Counted from the first letter of the stretch, positions 17,006 through 24,800 are shown. The stretch: 64,000 nucleotides of DNA from Mycobacterium shigaense (GCF_002356315.1 NZ_AP018164.1:4464001-4528000), one strand, 5' to 3'. The notes: generated by a model not told the origin, from the sequence alone. Numbers and translations: made by a program.

Positions 17006-17862
17006 AAGAGCTCGCCGCCAACGGGATTCCCGTGGCGGTGACGTGCCGGGTCCTCAAGCTCGCCCGCCAGCCCTATTACCGCTGGCTGGCTGATCCGGTC
17101 ACCGACGCCGAATACGTTGCGGCGCATCGGGCCAACGCCTTATTCGACGCCCACCACGATGACCCGGAGTTCGGCTACCGTTTCCTGGTCGAAGAGGCCC
17201 GAGATGCCGGCCAACCGATGGCCGAGCGCACCGCGTGGCGGATCTGCGCCGACAACGGCTGGTGGAGTGCGTTCGGCAAGCGCAGGCGGGGCAAGAACGG
17301 AAAGGTCGGGCCGCCAGTACACGATGATCTGGTCGGCCGAGACTTCACCGCTGAGGCACCAAATCAATTGTGGCTGGCGGATATTACTGAACATCGCACC
17401 GCCGAAGGCAAACTCTACCTGTGTGCGATCAAGGACGTGTTCTCCAACCGCATTGTCGGCTACAGCATCGACTCGCGAATGAAATCACGACTGGCCACCC
17501 AAGCCCTGGCCAGCGCCATAGCCCGTCGCGGTGACGTCGCCGGCTGCGTGGTCCACAGCGACCGCGGCAGTCAATTTCGCAGCCGACGATTCGTCCACGC
17601 CCTGGGCCGCTGCGACATGGTCGGTTCCATGGGCCGCGTCGGCGCGGCCGGCGACAACGCCGCCATGGAGAGCTTCTTCAGCCTGTTGCAGAAGAACGTT
17701 TTGGACCGCCGCCGCTGGGACACCCGAGAACAGCTCCGCATCGCCATCGTCACCTGGATCGAACGCACCTACCACCGGCGACGGCGACAACTCGCTCTCG
17801 GCCGGTTGACCCCCGTCGAGTTCGAAGCAATCATGACCACACCGGCCAATCAGGCCGCGTGA
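16981..17862 (+). CDS. IS3-family transposase OrfB (DDE integrase domain), made by -1 frameshift
   Basis: This frame continues from the slippery heptamer GGGAAAA and encodes about 290 residues. An HTH_21-type region (ARQPYYRWL, FGYRFLVEEARDAG) precedes the integrase core. The DDE triad can be placed as Asp in LWLADITEH, Asp in VVHSDRGSQF and Glu in NAAMESFFSLLQ, and the LTPVEFE tail is typical of the family. No stop or frameshift damages the core, so the element is probably active. The given start is the frameshift site, not an initiation codon. Confidence 0.9.
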   Translation, partial: GKRLYPLVKELAANGIPVAVTCRVLKLARQPYYRWLADPVTDAEYVAAHRANALFDAHHDDPEFGYRFLVEEARDAGQPMAERTAWRICADNGWWSAFGKRRRGKNGKVGPPVHDDLVGRDFTAEAPNQLWLADITEHRTAEGKLYLCAIKDVFSNRIVGYSIDSRMKSRLATQALASAIARRGDVAGCVVHSDRGSQFRSRRFVHALGRCDMVGSMGRVGAAGDNAAMESFFSLLQKNVLDRRRWDTREQLRIAIVTWIERTYHRRRRQLALGRLTPVEFEAIMTTPANQAA

Positions 17863-17918
17863 CCGAAACTGTCACCTATCGGTGCAGCAGACCCAAGGGC
17901 ATTGGTACCAATGATGTT

Positions 17919-18338
17919 ATGAATAACGCTCCCACACAGCGTTTCGTCCACGCCGCCGACGCGCCCGACAACACGCGCATCAACATCGGCAATTTCTAGC
18001 AGGCGGTGCGAATCGGTCACATTGTTTGCATCGGGGGCACCCTCTCCACCAATCAGCACGAGCAACGTGTCGTCGACGAGAGCCCCGAAGCGGCAATCCG
18101 ACAAGCTTTCCGCAACCTTGAGGCGATTTGCCTCGAGGCTGGTGCCAGCCTCAAGGACATCGTCATGCTCACTGCCATGCTGACAGACTTGAGCGACCTC
18201 CGAACCCTCAACGCGGTACAAGCCGAGTTCTTCGCGGCGACGTTTCCGGCGTGGTCGACGTACCAGGTAGCAGCGCTCCTGCACGGCCGCATTGAACTCG
18301 TCGCCGTTGCCTACATCGGCTCCTGTCTGGACAACTAA
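17919..18338 (+). pseudogene. RidA (YjgF/Rid) family gene interrupted by an in-frame TAG
   Basis: From the ATG at 17919 the frame encodes a 139-residue Rid protein, but codon 27 (17997-17999) is TAG inside the conserved start of the family (NF-stop-QAVRIGHIVCIGGTL, where a Ser codon TCG is expected). Rid proteins hydrolyse reactive imines. The active-site arginine of the usual PARS motif is also replaced: the sequence reads FPAWSTYQV. A restart at the GTG 18006 would lack the first strand. Two defects plus an IS element 25 bp upstream argue for a dying gene. Confidence 0.8.
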
Positions 18339-18397
18339 CGACCCAAATCGACACCGATGATTTCGAGAACCGCTGAACAGCAGGATTATTCGATCTC

Positions 18398-18487
18398 TTC
18401 GCTGAACACCGGCGGGACTCCCCGGCCGAGCAGGGCTACGGCTACATCATCCGCGACGCGGATGACCTTCTGGGCACGGCGATTTAG
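18398..18487 (+). repeat. Diverged second copy of the xpb 3' end
   Basis: Thirty codons translate as FAEHRRDSPAEQ followed by GYGYIIRDADDLLGTAI and a stop. The intact xpb gene ends AAHRQRFLAEQ, GYGYVIRDADDLLGPAI and a stop. The last 20 codons are nearly identical in protein and about 86 percent identical in DNA. No start or helicase motif precedes it, so it is a gene remnant. It marks the right edge of the AT-rich catabolic island and overlaps the thiolase stop codon on the other strand. Confidence 0.85.
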
Positions 18488-19629
18488 AGCGACAGGATCG
18501 TCGCCGACGCGGTGCCGGGAGCACCGTACACTTGCGCCAGGCCGACCCGCGGGTTGCCGGGCACCTGACGCTCGCCCGCCTCGCCGCGCAGCTGACGCAC
18601 CAGCTCGTGCATCTGCCGCAACCCCGAGGCGCCGATCGGCTCGCCGTTGGCGATCAGCCCGCCGTCGGTGTTCACCGGCATCGAGCCGTGAATCTCGGTG
18701 GCGCCGTCGGCCAGCAGCTTCTCCTGCTCACCGTCGGCGCACAGACCCGTCTCGGCCATGTGGATGACCTCGTTGCCGGCGTCGGTGTCCTGCAGCTGGG
18801 CAATATCGACGTCCTCGGGCCCGATGCCCGCGGCTTCGTAGGCCGCCTTGGATGCGTACACCGTCGGCGAGACGTCTTCATCTACCGGGGCGAACGTGGC
18901 ATGCACCTCATACGCGCCGAAGGTCCGGGTGCGAATCTCGCAGGCGCGCACATACACCGGTTTGTCGGTGTACTTGTGCGCGATGTCGGCACGACACATG
19001 ATGACGGCCGCGGCACCCTCGTCGGGTGCGCAGAACATGTACTGGGTCAGCGGGTAGTTGAGCACGGTGGAGTTGAGGATCTCTTCGACCGAGATCTCCT
19101 TGCGCCGGAAGGCATTCGGGTTCAGTGCGCCATTGCGAAAATTCTTGTTGGCCACCCGCGCCAGCGTCTCCTGGGAGATGTTGTGGTCGTGCAGGTACTT
19201 GTTGGCCTTCATCCCGAAGAACTTGGTGGTGACGAACTGCCCGTTCTGCGCGTACCACTGCGGCAGCGCCAGCTTGGCGGGGTCGTCGGTGAACGCCCCG
19301 CGGGGATGCTTGTCCAGGCCGATCGCGATGCCAATGTCGTACTTGCCCAACCGGATCGTGTCGGCCGTCTGCGCAATGGCGCTGGCCGCGGTCGCGCAGG
19401 CGTTGAAGACGTTGGTGAAGGTGATGCCCGTCAGTCCGACCAGGCGGGTCACCGCATCCGGGTTGGACACTTCGTGGCTGCCGCCGAAGCCGAACTGGAT
19501 GTCTTTCCACTGCACACCGGCATCGGTCAACGCCGCGTCAATGGCCTCGGCGCCCATCTCCATCGCGGTCTTATCGAACCGGCCGAAGGGATGCAGGCCC
19601 GCGCCGATGATGGCAACGTCGTTCGTCAT
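18484..19629 (-). CDS. Thiolase-like lipid-transfer protein (SCP-x/Ltp2 type)
   Basis: A 381-residue protein of the thiolase fold. The nucleophile region is VFNACATAASAIAQ. The usual thiolase GHPxGATG motif reads GEPIGASG, with Glu in place of His, so ordinary thiolysis is doubtful. Ltp-type thiolase homologues pair with a DUF35 protein and can act as retro-aldolases on acyl-CoA side chains (established for steroid Ltp2). The DUF35 partner is the next gene upstream. The ATG at 19629 follows GAGGAGCCTGAG. Confidence 0.85.
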   Translation of the reverse strand: MTNDVAIIGAGLHPFGRFDKTAMEMGAEAIDAALTDAGVQWKDIQFGFGGSHEVSNPDAVTRLVGLTGITFTNVFNACATAASAIAQTADTIRLGKYDIGIAIGLDKHPRGAFTDDPAKLALPQWYAQNGQFVTTKFFGMKANKYLHDHNISQETLARVANKNFRNGALNPNAFRRKEISVEEILNSTVLNYPLTQYMFCAPDEGAAAVIMCRADIAHKYTDKPVYVRACEIRTRTFGAYEVHATFAPVDEDVSPTVYASKAAYEAAGIGPEDVDIAQLQDTDAGNEVIHMAETGLCADGEQEKLLADGATEIHGSMPVNTDGGLIANGEPIGASGLRQMHELVRQLRGEAGERQVPGNPRVGLAQVYGAPGTASATILSL

Positions 19630-19653
19630 CTCAGGCTCCTCTATCGGATGGAT

Positions 19654-19699
19654 GGTGGCGACCCGCTTCACCCGGCATCGCCGTGCTCGCGATCGCCGC
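19654..19699. repeat. 46-bp imperfect palindromic repeat, copy A (intergenic)
   Basis: Starts GGTGGCGACCCGCTTCACCC and ends GCTCGCGATCGCCGC, with imperfect inverted termini (GTGGCGACC against GATCGCCGC). It matches copy B at 39 of 46 positions and copy C at 34 of 46 positions. It fills most of the gap between the DUF35 stop and the thiolase start, so it is transcribed within that operon. Confidence 0.75.
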
Positions 19700-20112
19700 T
19701 AGACCGGCCGGAAAGCGAAGGTGATGATCTCGTTGCCGTCCGCGTCGGTGGTGAACGGCACCATGGTGAGCTCGACCTTTTGGCCGAACTGCAGCTTGGC
19801 CGGGTCGTTCTCGGTCAACCGGCCCTCGACGCGGACCACATCACCGAGCTGTACCAGTCCCACGCCGAACGGGACGAAGTCCTTGCCGGTGGGGCCAGCG
19901 TAGGGGGCCCCGGGTGGGAAACCCTGGGTGGTCCACGCGACCAGCGTTCCGCGGCGCGGCAGCGTCACGTCGCTCATCTTCGCGTCGCTGCAGCGCGGGC
20001 AGCGCTGCTGCACCGGGAAGACCGTGGCGTTGCAGTCGCCGCATCGGCTGCCGATGAGCTGCGGGTCGGCGGCGGGCCAGGTCGAGATCTCGGGAGCGAG
20101 TGCCTTCTGCAT
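19699..20112 (-). CDS. DUF35 OB-fold / zinc-ribbon acyl-CoA-associated protein
   Basis: A 137-residue protein with an N-terminal rubredoxin-like zinc ribbon (CGDCNATVFPVQQRCPRC, four cysteines) and a C-terminal OB fold (RRGTLVAWTTQGFPPG, VRVEGRLTENDP). DUF35 proteins bind acyl-CoA and form complexes with thiolase-like partners or acyl-CoA hydratases. The thiolase-like gene lies 69 bp downstream on the same strand. The ATG at 20112 follows GGAGGACCCCCTCG; longer in-frame extensions upstream lack a better start. Confidence 0.87.
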   Translation of the reverse strand: MQKALAPEISTWPAADPQLIGSRCGDCNATVFPVQQRCPRCSDAKMSDVTLPRRGTLVAWTTQGFPPGAPYAGPTGKDFVPFGVGLVQLGDVVRVEGRLTENDPAKLQFGQKVELTMVPFTTDADGNEIITFAFRPV

Positions 20113-20355
20113 CGAGGGGGTCCTCCGTCGGCCGGTCACAGAACAGAACTCACTGAACCGCATAACAGACTTCCGAAAAGTGGAAACCGCATTCTCATTC
20201 CGCGCTTGGGGCATCTCGGGGCGAATGCGGCGCAGCTTCCCTTCAGCCGGAGCCAAACCCTTCAGCCCGTCGCCCAGCCGTCCTACGGTCACCACGGACA
20301 ACACCGGTGTCGACCCCTTCGCGTCCGCCCGTCCAACCCGAGGTCGTTGAGAGCA

Positions 20356-21171
20356 ATGGTGAACAGTTCCCCCGAGGTCGTCGCGGGGTCCGCGCCGACG
20401 CCCGAGGCCGGCAACCTTTGGAAGCAGCACCAATGGAGCATCATCCGGATTTTGTCGCCGGTGGTCCTGCTGGTGGCGTGGCAGGTTCTCAGCGCAACCG
20501 GTCTCATACCGCAGGACGTGTTGCCGGCACCGCAGTTGATCTTCGACGCCGGGCTACAACTACTGCGCGACGGCAAGCTCGGCGAGGCCCTGGAGGTATC
20601 GGGGGTGCGTGTGCTCGAAGGCCTGTTGTTGGGCGGGCTGGTCGGGGTCGCTTTGGGGATCGCCGTCGGATTGTCCCGCTGGATCGAGGCCACGGCCGAC
20701 CCGCCCTTGCAAATGGTGCGCGCGCTGCCTCACCTCGGGCTGATTCCGTTGTTCATCTTGTGGTTCGGAATCGGTGAGCTGCCAAAGGTTTTGCTCGTTG
20801 CGCTTGGCGTCAGCTTCCCGTTGTACCTGAATACCTTCTCGGCGATCCGGCAGGTCGACCCGAAGTTATTGGAAACCGCTGATGTGCTTGGGTTTTCGCT
20901 GTGGCAGCGGCTGCGTATCATTATACTGCCCAGCGCGGCGCCCCAGGTGCTGGTCGGTCTGCGCCAGTCGCTGGCGATCGCGTGGCTGACGCTGATCGTC
21001 GCCGAGCAGATTAACGCCGACAAGGGAATTGGGTTTCTGATCAACAACGCGCGTGACTTCCTGCGTATCGACATCATCATCTTCTGCTTGGTTGTCTATG
21101 CGCTGCTGGGCATTACGACCGACGCCATCGTCCGAGCACTCGAACATCGAGCCTTGAGGTATCGCGCATGA
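20356..21171 (+). CDS. ABC transporter permease, nitrate/sulfonate/taurine type
   Basis: A 271-residue inner-membrane permease with about six membrane segments. It has the BPD_transp_1 EAA-like loop (ETADVLGFSLWQRLRIIILPSAAPQVLVG split over a turn). Its closest family pattern is SsuC/TauC. It overlaps the ATPase gene by 4 bp, and a substrate-binding lipoprotein follows, so a whole importer is encoded. The transcription start must lie in the 243-bp gap shared with the divergent DUF35 gene. Confidence 0.9.
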   Translation: MVNSSPEVVAGSAPTPEAGNLWKQHQWSIIRILSPVVLLVAWQVLSATGLIPQDVLPAPQLIFDAGLQLLRDGKLGEALEVSGVRVLEGLLLGGLVGVALGIAVGLSRWIEATADPPLQMVRALPHLGLIPLFILWFGIGELPKVLLVALGVSFPLYLNTFSAIRQVDPKLLETADVLGFSLWQRLRIIILPSAAPQVLVGLRQSLAIAWLTLIVAEQINADKGIGFLINNARDFLRIDIIIFCLVVYALLGITTDAIVRALEHRALRYRA

Positions 21172-21905
21172 CCGTCACAGACGATCGGCAGACCGCCGTC
21201 GTCGGCAACCTGAGCCACGTCGACAAGTGGTACCGCAACCGAAAGGTTCTCGACGACATCTCGCTGGAGATCCGCACTCGCGAGATCGTCGCGCTGGTCG
21301 GTCGCAGCGGCGGGGGTAAATCGACCGTCCTGCGCGTGCTGGCGGGGCTGGCGCCCGACCATGGCGGTATCCGCGAGGTCGCCGGCGCACCCGCGGTCGC
21401 CTTTCAGGAGCCGCGGCTGTTTCCGTGGCGTGACGTGCTCACCAACGTTCGGTACGGCCTCAACCGCGCGCAGTTGTCCAGCAAGGCGGCATTGGACCGT
21501 TCCACGGAGGCGCTGGCCGAGATCGGCCTCGCCGACCATGCCGGGGCGTGGCCGCTGACGCTGTCCGGCGGTCAGGCGCAGCGGGTGTCGTTGGCGCGCG
21601 CGCTGGTCGCCGAACCGCAGCTGTTGCTGCTCGACGAACCGTTCGGGGCGCTCGACGCGCTGACCCGACTGTCGATGCGTGCGCTGCTGCTCCAGCTGTG
21701 GCGCCGGCACGGGTTCGGGGTACTGCTGGTCACGCACGACGTCGAAGAGGCCACCGCGCTCGCCGACCGGGTGCTGGTGCTCGAGGCCGGCCGGATCGCC
21801 CATACCGTTGCGATCGAGAACCCGCGTCCCGCCGCCGGCGAGCACATCGCCGAGCACGAGCATTACCGCGAAGAACTGTTGCTCAAGTTGGGCGTTCGAG
21901 TTTGA
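21168..21905 (+). CDS. ABC transporter ATP-binding protein, nitrate/sulfonate/taurine type
   Basis: A 245-residue ATPase with Walker A GRSGGGKST, Q-loop FQEPRLFPWRDVLTNV, signature LSGGQAQR, Walker B LLLLDEPFGALD and the H-loop LLVTHDVEEA. The DEPFGALD form and size match SsuB/TauB. The ATG lies in the end of the permease gene (ATGA). It energises uptake of the ligand bound by the downstream lipoprotein. Confidence 0.93.
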   Translation: MTVTDDRQTAVVGNLSHVDKWYRNRKVLDDISLEIRTREIVALVGRSGGGKSTVLRVLAGLAPDHGGIREVAGAPAVAFQEPRLFPWRDVLTNVRYGLNRAQLSSKAALDRSTEALAEIGLADHAGAWPLTLSGGQAQRVSLARALVAEPQLLLLDEPFGALDALTRLSMRALLLQLWRRHGFGVLLVTHDVEEATALADRVLVLEAGRIAHTVAIENPRPAAGEHIAEHEHYREELLLKLGVRV

Positions 21906-21910
21906 CCGCG

Positions 21911-22915
21911 ATGTTGCGGATCACCCTTCGGGTCGTCGTGGTGGTGCTCGCAGCGACCGCATCCGGCTGCGTGTCCCGATCGGTGGGGCCGCAGTTGATA
22001 GCGGTGCCGGCACCCATCCCGTCGGCCGAACTCTCCGATGTCACCCTGCAGGTCGGTGACCAAAAGGGCGGAACCGAGGCGCTGCTGCGCGCCGCCAATG
22101 CCCTTGACGGCCTGCCTTACCGAATTGTCTTCTCCACCTTCACCTCTGGGCCCCCGCAGATCGAGGCTCTGACCGCCGACAAGATCGATTTCGCGATTAC
22201 CGGCAACACACCGCCGGTGTTCGGTGCGGCGGCCAACTCGAAAATCAGGGTGGTCGCGGCGTGGGACGGCGCGACTGCGGGCGAGCAGATCCTGGTGCGC
22301 GCCGATTCGTCGATCGCCTCGGCTCGCGATTTGCGGGGCAAGACGATCCTGGTGGCCAAGGGCAGCGCCGCGCATGCCAATGTGCTCGAACACCTCGCCG
22401 ACGCCGGGCTGAAGCCGAAAGACGTCAAGCTGGTCTTCCTGCAGCCCGCCGACGCGTTCTCGGCGTTCGCCAACGGGCAAGGCGACGCGTGGGTCATCTG
22501 GGAGCCCTACACGTCACAGGCCACCACCAAACTGAAGGTGCGCAGTATCGCGACCGCCGAGAATGGCTACTGGTTCGGCAGCGCGTCCATCAATGCGTTG
22601 ACCGATGCGAAACGCAACTCGGCGTTGGCCGATCTGCTGGTGCGCTACGAGCGGGCGGCGCAATGGGCGCGGGAGAACCCGTCGGAATGGGCCAAGAGAT
22701 ACGCCAAGGCGGTGGGCCTGGACCTCAAGGTTGCCGAACTCGCCCAGAGCCACGTGCTGCGGCTACCCATCCCCCTCGACGACAAGGTGGTCGCTGCAGA
22801 GCAGCGGCTCGCCGATTTGTTCGCCGCCGCCGACCAGATCCCGGAGGCGCCTGACTTCGCCAAGTGGGTCGACCGTAGGTTCAACAACGTGCTCGCGGTG
22901 AGCAGCACGAAATGA
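21911..22915 (+). CDS. Substrate-binding lipoprotein of the ABC importer (SsuA/TauA-like)
   Basis: A 334-residue exported lipoprotein. The signal peptide ends in the lipobox ATASGC with Cys20. The mature part has the SsuA-like folds: LQVGDQKGGTEALLRA, DKIDFAITGNTPPVF, LRGKTILVAKGSAAHANV and GQGDAWVIWEPYTSQA. Such proteins bind aliphatic sulfonates, taurine, nitrate or similar small anions. The ligand here is unknown. An in-frame TTG at 21902 would overlap the ATPase stop and is an alternative start. Confidence 0.9.
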   Translation: MLRITLRVVVVVLAATASGCVSRSVGPQLIAVPAPIPSAELSDVTLQVGDQKGGTEALLRAANALDGLPYRIVFSTFTSGPPQIEALTADKIDFAITGNTPPVFGAAANSKIRVVAAWDGATAGEQILVRADSSIASARDLRGKTILVAKGSAAHANVLEHLADAGLKPKDVKLVFLQPADAFSAFANGQGDAWVIWEPYTSQATTKLKVRSIATAENGYWFGSASINALTDAKRNSALADLLVRYERAAQWARENPSEWAKRYAKAVGLDLKVAELAQSHVLRLPIPLDDKVVAAEQRLADLFAAADQIPEAPDFAKWVDRRFNNVLAVSSTK

Positions 22916-22933
22916 CGACGCGAGGAGACGGTT

Positions 22934-23227
22934 ATGGCAGTCACGGTGCTACTCGAACTGAAATTCAAGCCCGACGCGGTGTCCGCGGCGCAAGACCTGA
23001 TGCGCCAGACGCTGAAAACCACCCGGGCGTTCGAGGGGAATCTGCAAACGGACGTGTGGGTCGACGAGGACGACGAAGCGCACTGGATCATCTACGAGGT
23101 GTGGGACACGGTCGAGCACGACGAGGCCTACCGCGCGTTTCGGGCCGGCGAGGGCAAGGTGACCGAACTGCCGCCGCTGCTGGCCGCGCCGCCGGCGAAA
23201 ACGCGCTACCGCACCAGCGACGTCTAG
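22934..23227 (+). CDS. Antibiotic-biosynthesis-monooxygenase (ABM) domain protein
   Basis: A 97-residue dimeric alpha/beta-barrel protein. The pattern VTVLLELKFKPDA, EGNLQTDVWVDEDD, HWIIYEVWD and YRAFRAGEG is that of small ABM proteins (YgiN-like quinol monooxygenases and relatives). It follows the importer by 18 bp behind GAGGAG, so it is probably in the same operon and may oxidise the imported compound (inference). It meets the oxidoreductase gene tail-to-tail with a 4-bp overlap. Confidence 0.8.
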   Translation: MAVTVLLELKFKPDAVSAAQDLMRQTLKTTRAFEGNLQTDVWVDEDDEAHWIIYEVWDTVEHDEAYRAFRAGEGKVTELPPLLAAPPAKTRYRTSDV

Positions 23228-24207
23228 CTCAGGGCGGGAATCACTTCCCGTTCGAATAGTTCGATGCCGGACCGGTCGTAGGCCGCCTCGGGGAAGTAGC
23301 AGATCGCGTAATCGCAACCCAGGTCGCGGACCTTCGCGATGCGCTCGATGACCTGTTCCGGCGTGCCCGTGGCCCCCTCGGAACCGCCGGAGAGCATCGC
23401 GTCGGCCGCCGCCTCGGGGACGTAGCGGACCATCCGCTCACGGATCCTGCGCTGCCGGTCTTTGACCTCGGCGTCGGAGGTTCCGATGATCGCGCTGAAG
23501 TTGGCCGAGCGCACGATGGCGTCGAAGTCGGTTCCCACCTCGCGGCAGTGCTCGGCCAGCACCTGCGACTTGTGCTTGAAAGCCTCGAGTTCTGGGGTGA
23601 AGTTCGTGTACTGCGCGTACTGCGCGGCGATGCGCAACGTCACCTTCTCGCCGCCGCCGGCGATCCAGAACGGAATACCGCCGTCCTGCAACGGCTTCGG
23701 TTCGACGATCGCGCCGTCGACCTGATAGTGCTTGCCGTCCAAGCTGACCTTGCCGTCGCGCCAGGCGTCCTGCATGATCTGCACGCCCTCTTCCAGCCGG
23801 GCCAGCCGCACGCCCGCCGATGGGAAACCGTACCCGTAGGCACGCCATTCGTGTTCGTACCAGCCACCGCCGATCCCCATCTGGATGCGGCCACCGGAGA
23901 TGATGTCCGCGGTGGCGGCGACCTTGGCGAGGTAGACGGGATTGCGGTAACTCATCGCCGTGCACATCTGGCCGAGCTTGATCCGCGACGTGGTCGCCGC
24001 GTACGCCGCCATCAGCGACCACGCCTCGTGCGTGGCCTCGCCTGTCGGCATCGGCACGGTGTGGAAGTGGTCATAGACCCACAGCGAATCCCACGCGCCG
24101 TTGTCGGCATAGGTGGCCAGGTCTCGCATCACCGCCCAGTGCTTTTCGGGTTCGATGTCCACCAGATCCATCCGCCAGCCCTGCGGAATGAAGAGACCAA
24201 AGCGCAT
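23224..24207 (-). CDS. LLM-class F420-dependent oxidoreductase
   Basis: A 327-residue luciferase-like TIM-barrel protein beginning MRFGLFIPQGWRMDL. The segment SRIKLGQMCTAMSYRNPVYL, the GGRIQMGIGGGW loop and the LARLEEGVQIMQDAW helix match the F420-binding LLM group common in mycobacteria. The substrate is not predictable. It is transcribed towards the importer operon. Confidence 0.87.
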   Translation of the reverse strand: MRFGLFIPQGWRMDLVDIEPEKHWAVMRDLATYADNGAWDSLWVYDHFHTVPMPTGEATHEAWSLMAAYAATTSRIKLGQMCTAMSYRNPVYLAKVAATADIISGGRIQMGIGGGWYEHEWRAYGYGFPSAGVRLARLEEGVQIMQDAWRDGKVSLDGKHYQVDGAIVEPKPLQDGGIPFWIAGGGEKVTLRIAAQYAQYTNFTPELEAFKHKSQVLAEHCREVGTDFDAIVRSANFSAIIGTSDAEVKDRQRRIRERMVRYVPEAAADAMLSGGSEGATGTPEQVIERIAKVRDLGCDYAICYFPEAAYDRSGIELFEREVIPALS

Positions 24208-24308
24208 AGCTACGGACTTTAGACCGCACCGCCCGCCGCGGATATACGGATAAGCTCACAGCGCATCGCTAAGATGCACCCAGCCCATTCCTGGTGGCGA
24301 GACCGTCA

Positions 24309-24629
24309 ATGGGAGGCATGACCAACACCCCCTCCCCCCTCTCGCACGACGCCCCTATTGCCGACGCCCGCCGTCGGCAGATCCGCGCGATACAACTGCT
24401 GTTCGCCGGGGCCGCGGCCGCGGCGACGCTGGCCCTCTTCGGCGCCGCCCAGCCGGGCGGCAGCACCGCGTCCCTCGCCGCGGGCTCACCCCACGTAAGC
24501 ACCATCGGCGGCGGGACCGGCGGTGGCGTCCGCGCCGTCAACGACGACGACGTCTTCAACCCGAGCTCCGGCGACATCTTCACGCAGAACGCCCAGGACC
24601 AGAGCACCGCGAGCGGCGCCGGTACGTAA
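24309..24629 (+). CDS. Small membrane-anchored or exported protein of unknown function
   Basis: About 106 residues. After a polar N-terminus a single hydrophobic helix (AIQLLFAGAAAAATLALFGAA) leads into a Gly/Ser/Asn-rich tail with GGGTGGGVRAVNDDDVFN. It may be a type II membrane protein with an extracytoplasmic tail, as often seen in mycobacteria. ATGs at 24309 and 24318 are both possible starts. A strong hairpin follows the stop. I do not recognise a family. Confidence 0.6.
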   Translation: MGGMTNTPSPLSHDAPIADARRRQIRAIQLLFAGAAAAATLALFGAAQPGGSTASLAAGSPHVSTIGGGTGGGVRAVNDDDVFNPSSGDIFTQNAQDQSTASGAGT

Positions 24630-24672
24630 TCCCTGCCACGCAGGGTGATTGGTTTTCGCTAGCCCCCTACCG

Positions 24673-24707
24673 GCCACGGGCGGTCACGCATCAGTGCCGC
24701 CCGTGGC
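24673..24707 (+). terminator. Hairpin terminator after the small exported protein gene
   Basis: Perfect 11-bp arms GCCACGGGCGG (24673-24683) and CCGCCCGTGGC (24697-24707) enclose a 13-base loop. There is no U-run, which is usual for mycobacterial terminators. It lies 44 bases after the stop codon. Confidence 0.65.
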
Positions 24708-24764
24708 TTCATACCTCAACACCGGGGTACTTCGGTTTCCGCTACCGGCATCGCGAGGACTGAT

Positions 24765-24790
24765 GCTAAGTTAGGGTGACCTAACTTAGC
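24765..24790. promoter_or_regulatory. 26-bp perfect palindrome before the FAD monooxygenase
   Basis: GCTAAGTTAGG and CCTAACTTAGC are perfect 11-bp arms around GTGA. The right arm directly abuts the GGAGG ribosome-binding site and ends 10 bases before the ATG. The design fits a dimeric repressor operator of TetR or MarR type. No regulator gene adjoins it, so the regulator is encoded elsewhere or is the MarR protein 3 kb away (untested). Confidence 0.7.
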
Positions 24791-24800
24791 GGAGGTCGAC

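Larger units (their letters stand above)
16627..17894 (+). mobile_element. Complete IS3-family insertion sequence
   Basis: A 1,268-bp element with two transposase frames and near-perfect 25-bp terminal inverted repeats. The left end (16627-16651) begins GGGTCTGCTGCACGAATAGG. The right end, read inward from 17894, begins GGGTCTGCTGCACCGATAGG. They differ at only two positions. The trinucleotide AAG flanks both sides (16624-16626 and 17895-17897) and is a candidate target duplication. Intact ends and frames suggest a recent insertion, between the hydrolase and the RidA gene. Confidence 0.92.

Noticed and set aside
24765..24790. IdeR/DtxR iron box at the FAD monooxygenase promoter
   Set aside because: TTAGG and CCTAA halves are present, but the spacing is 4 bases instead of the 9 of the 19-bp IdeR consensus.
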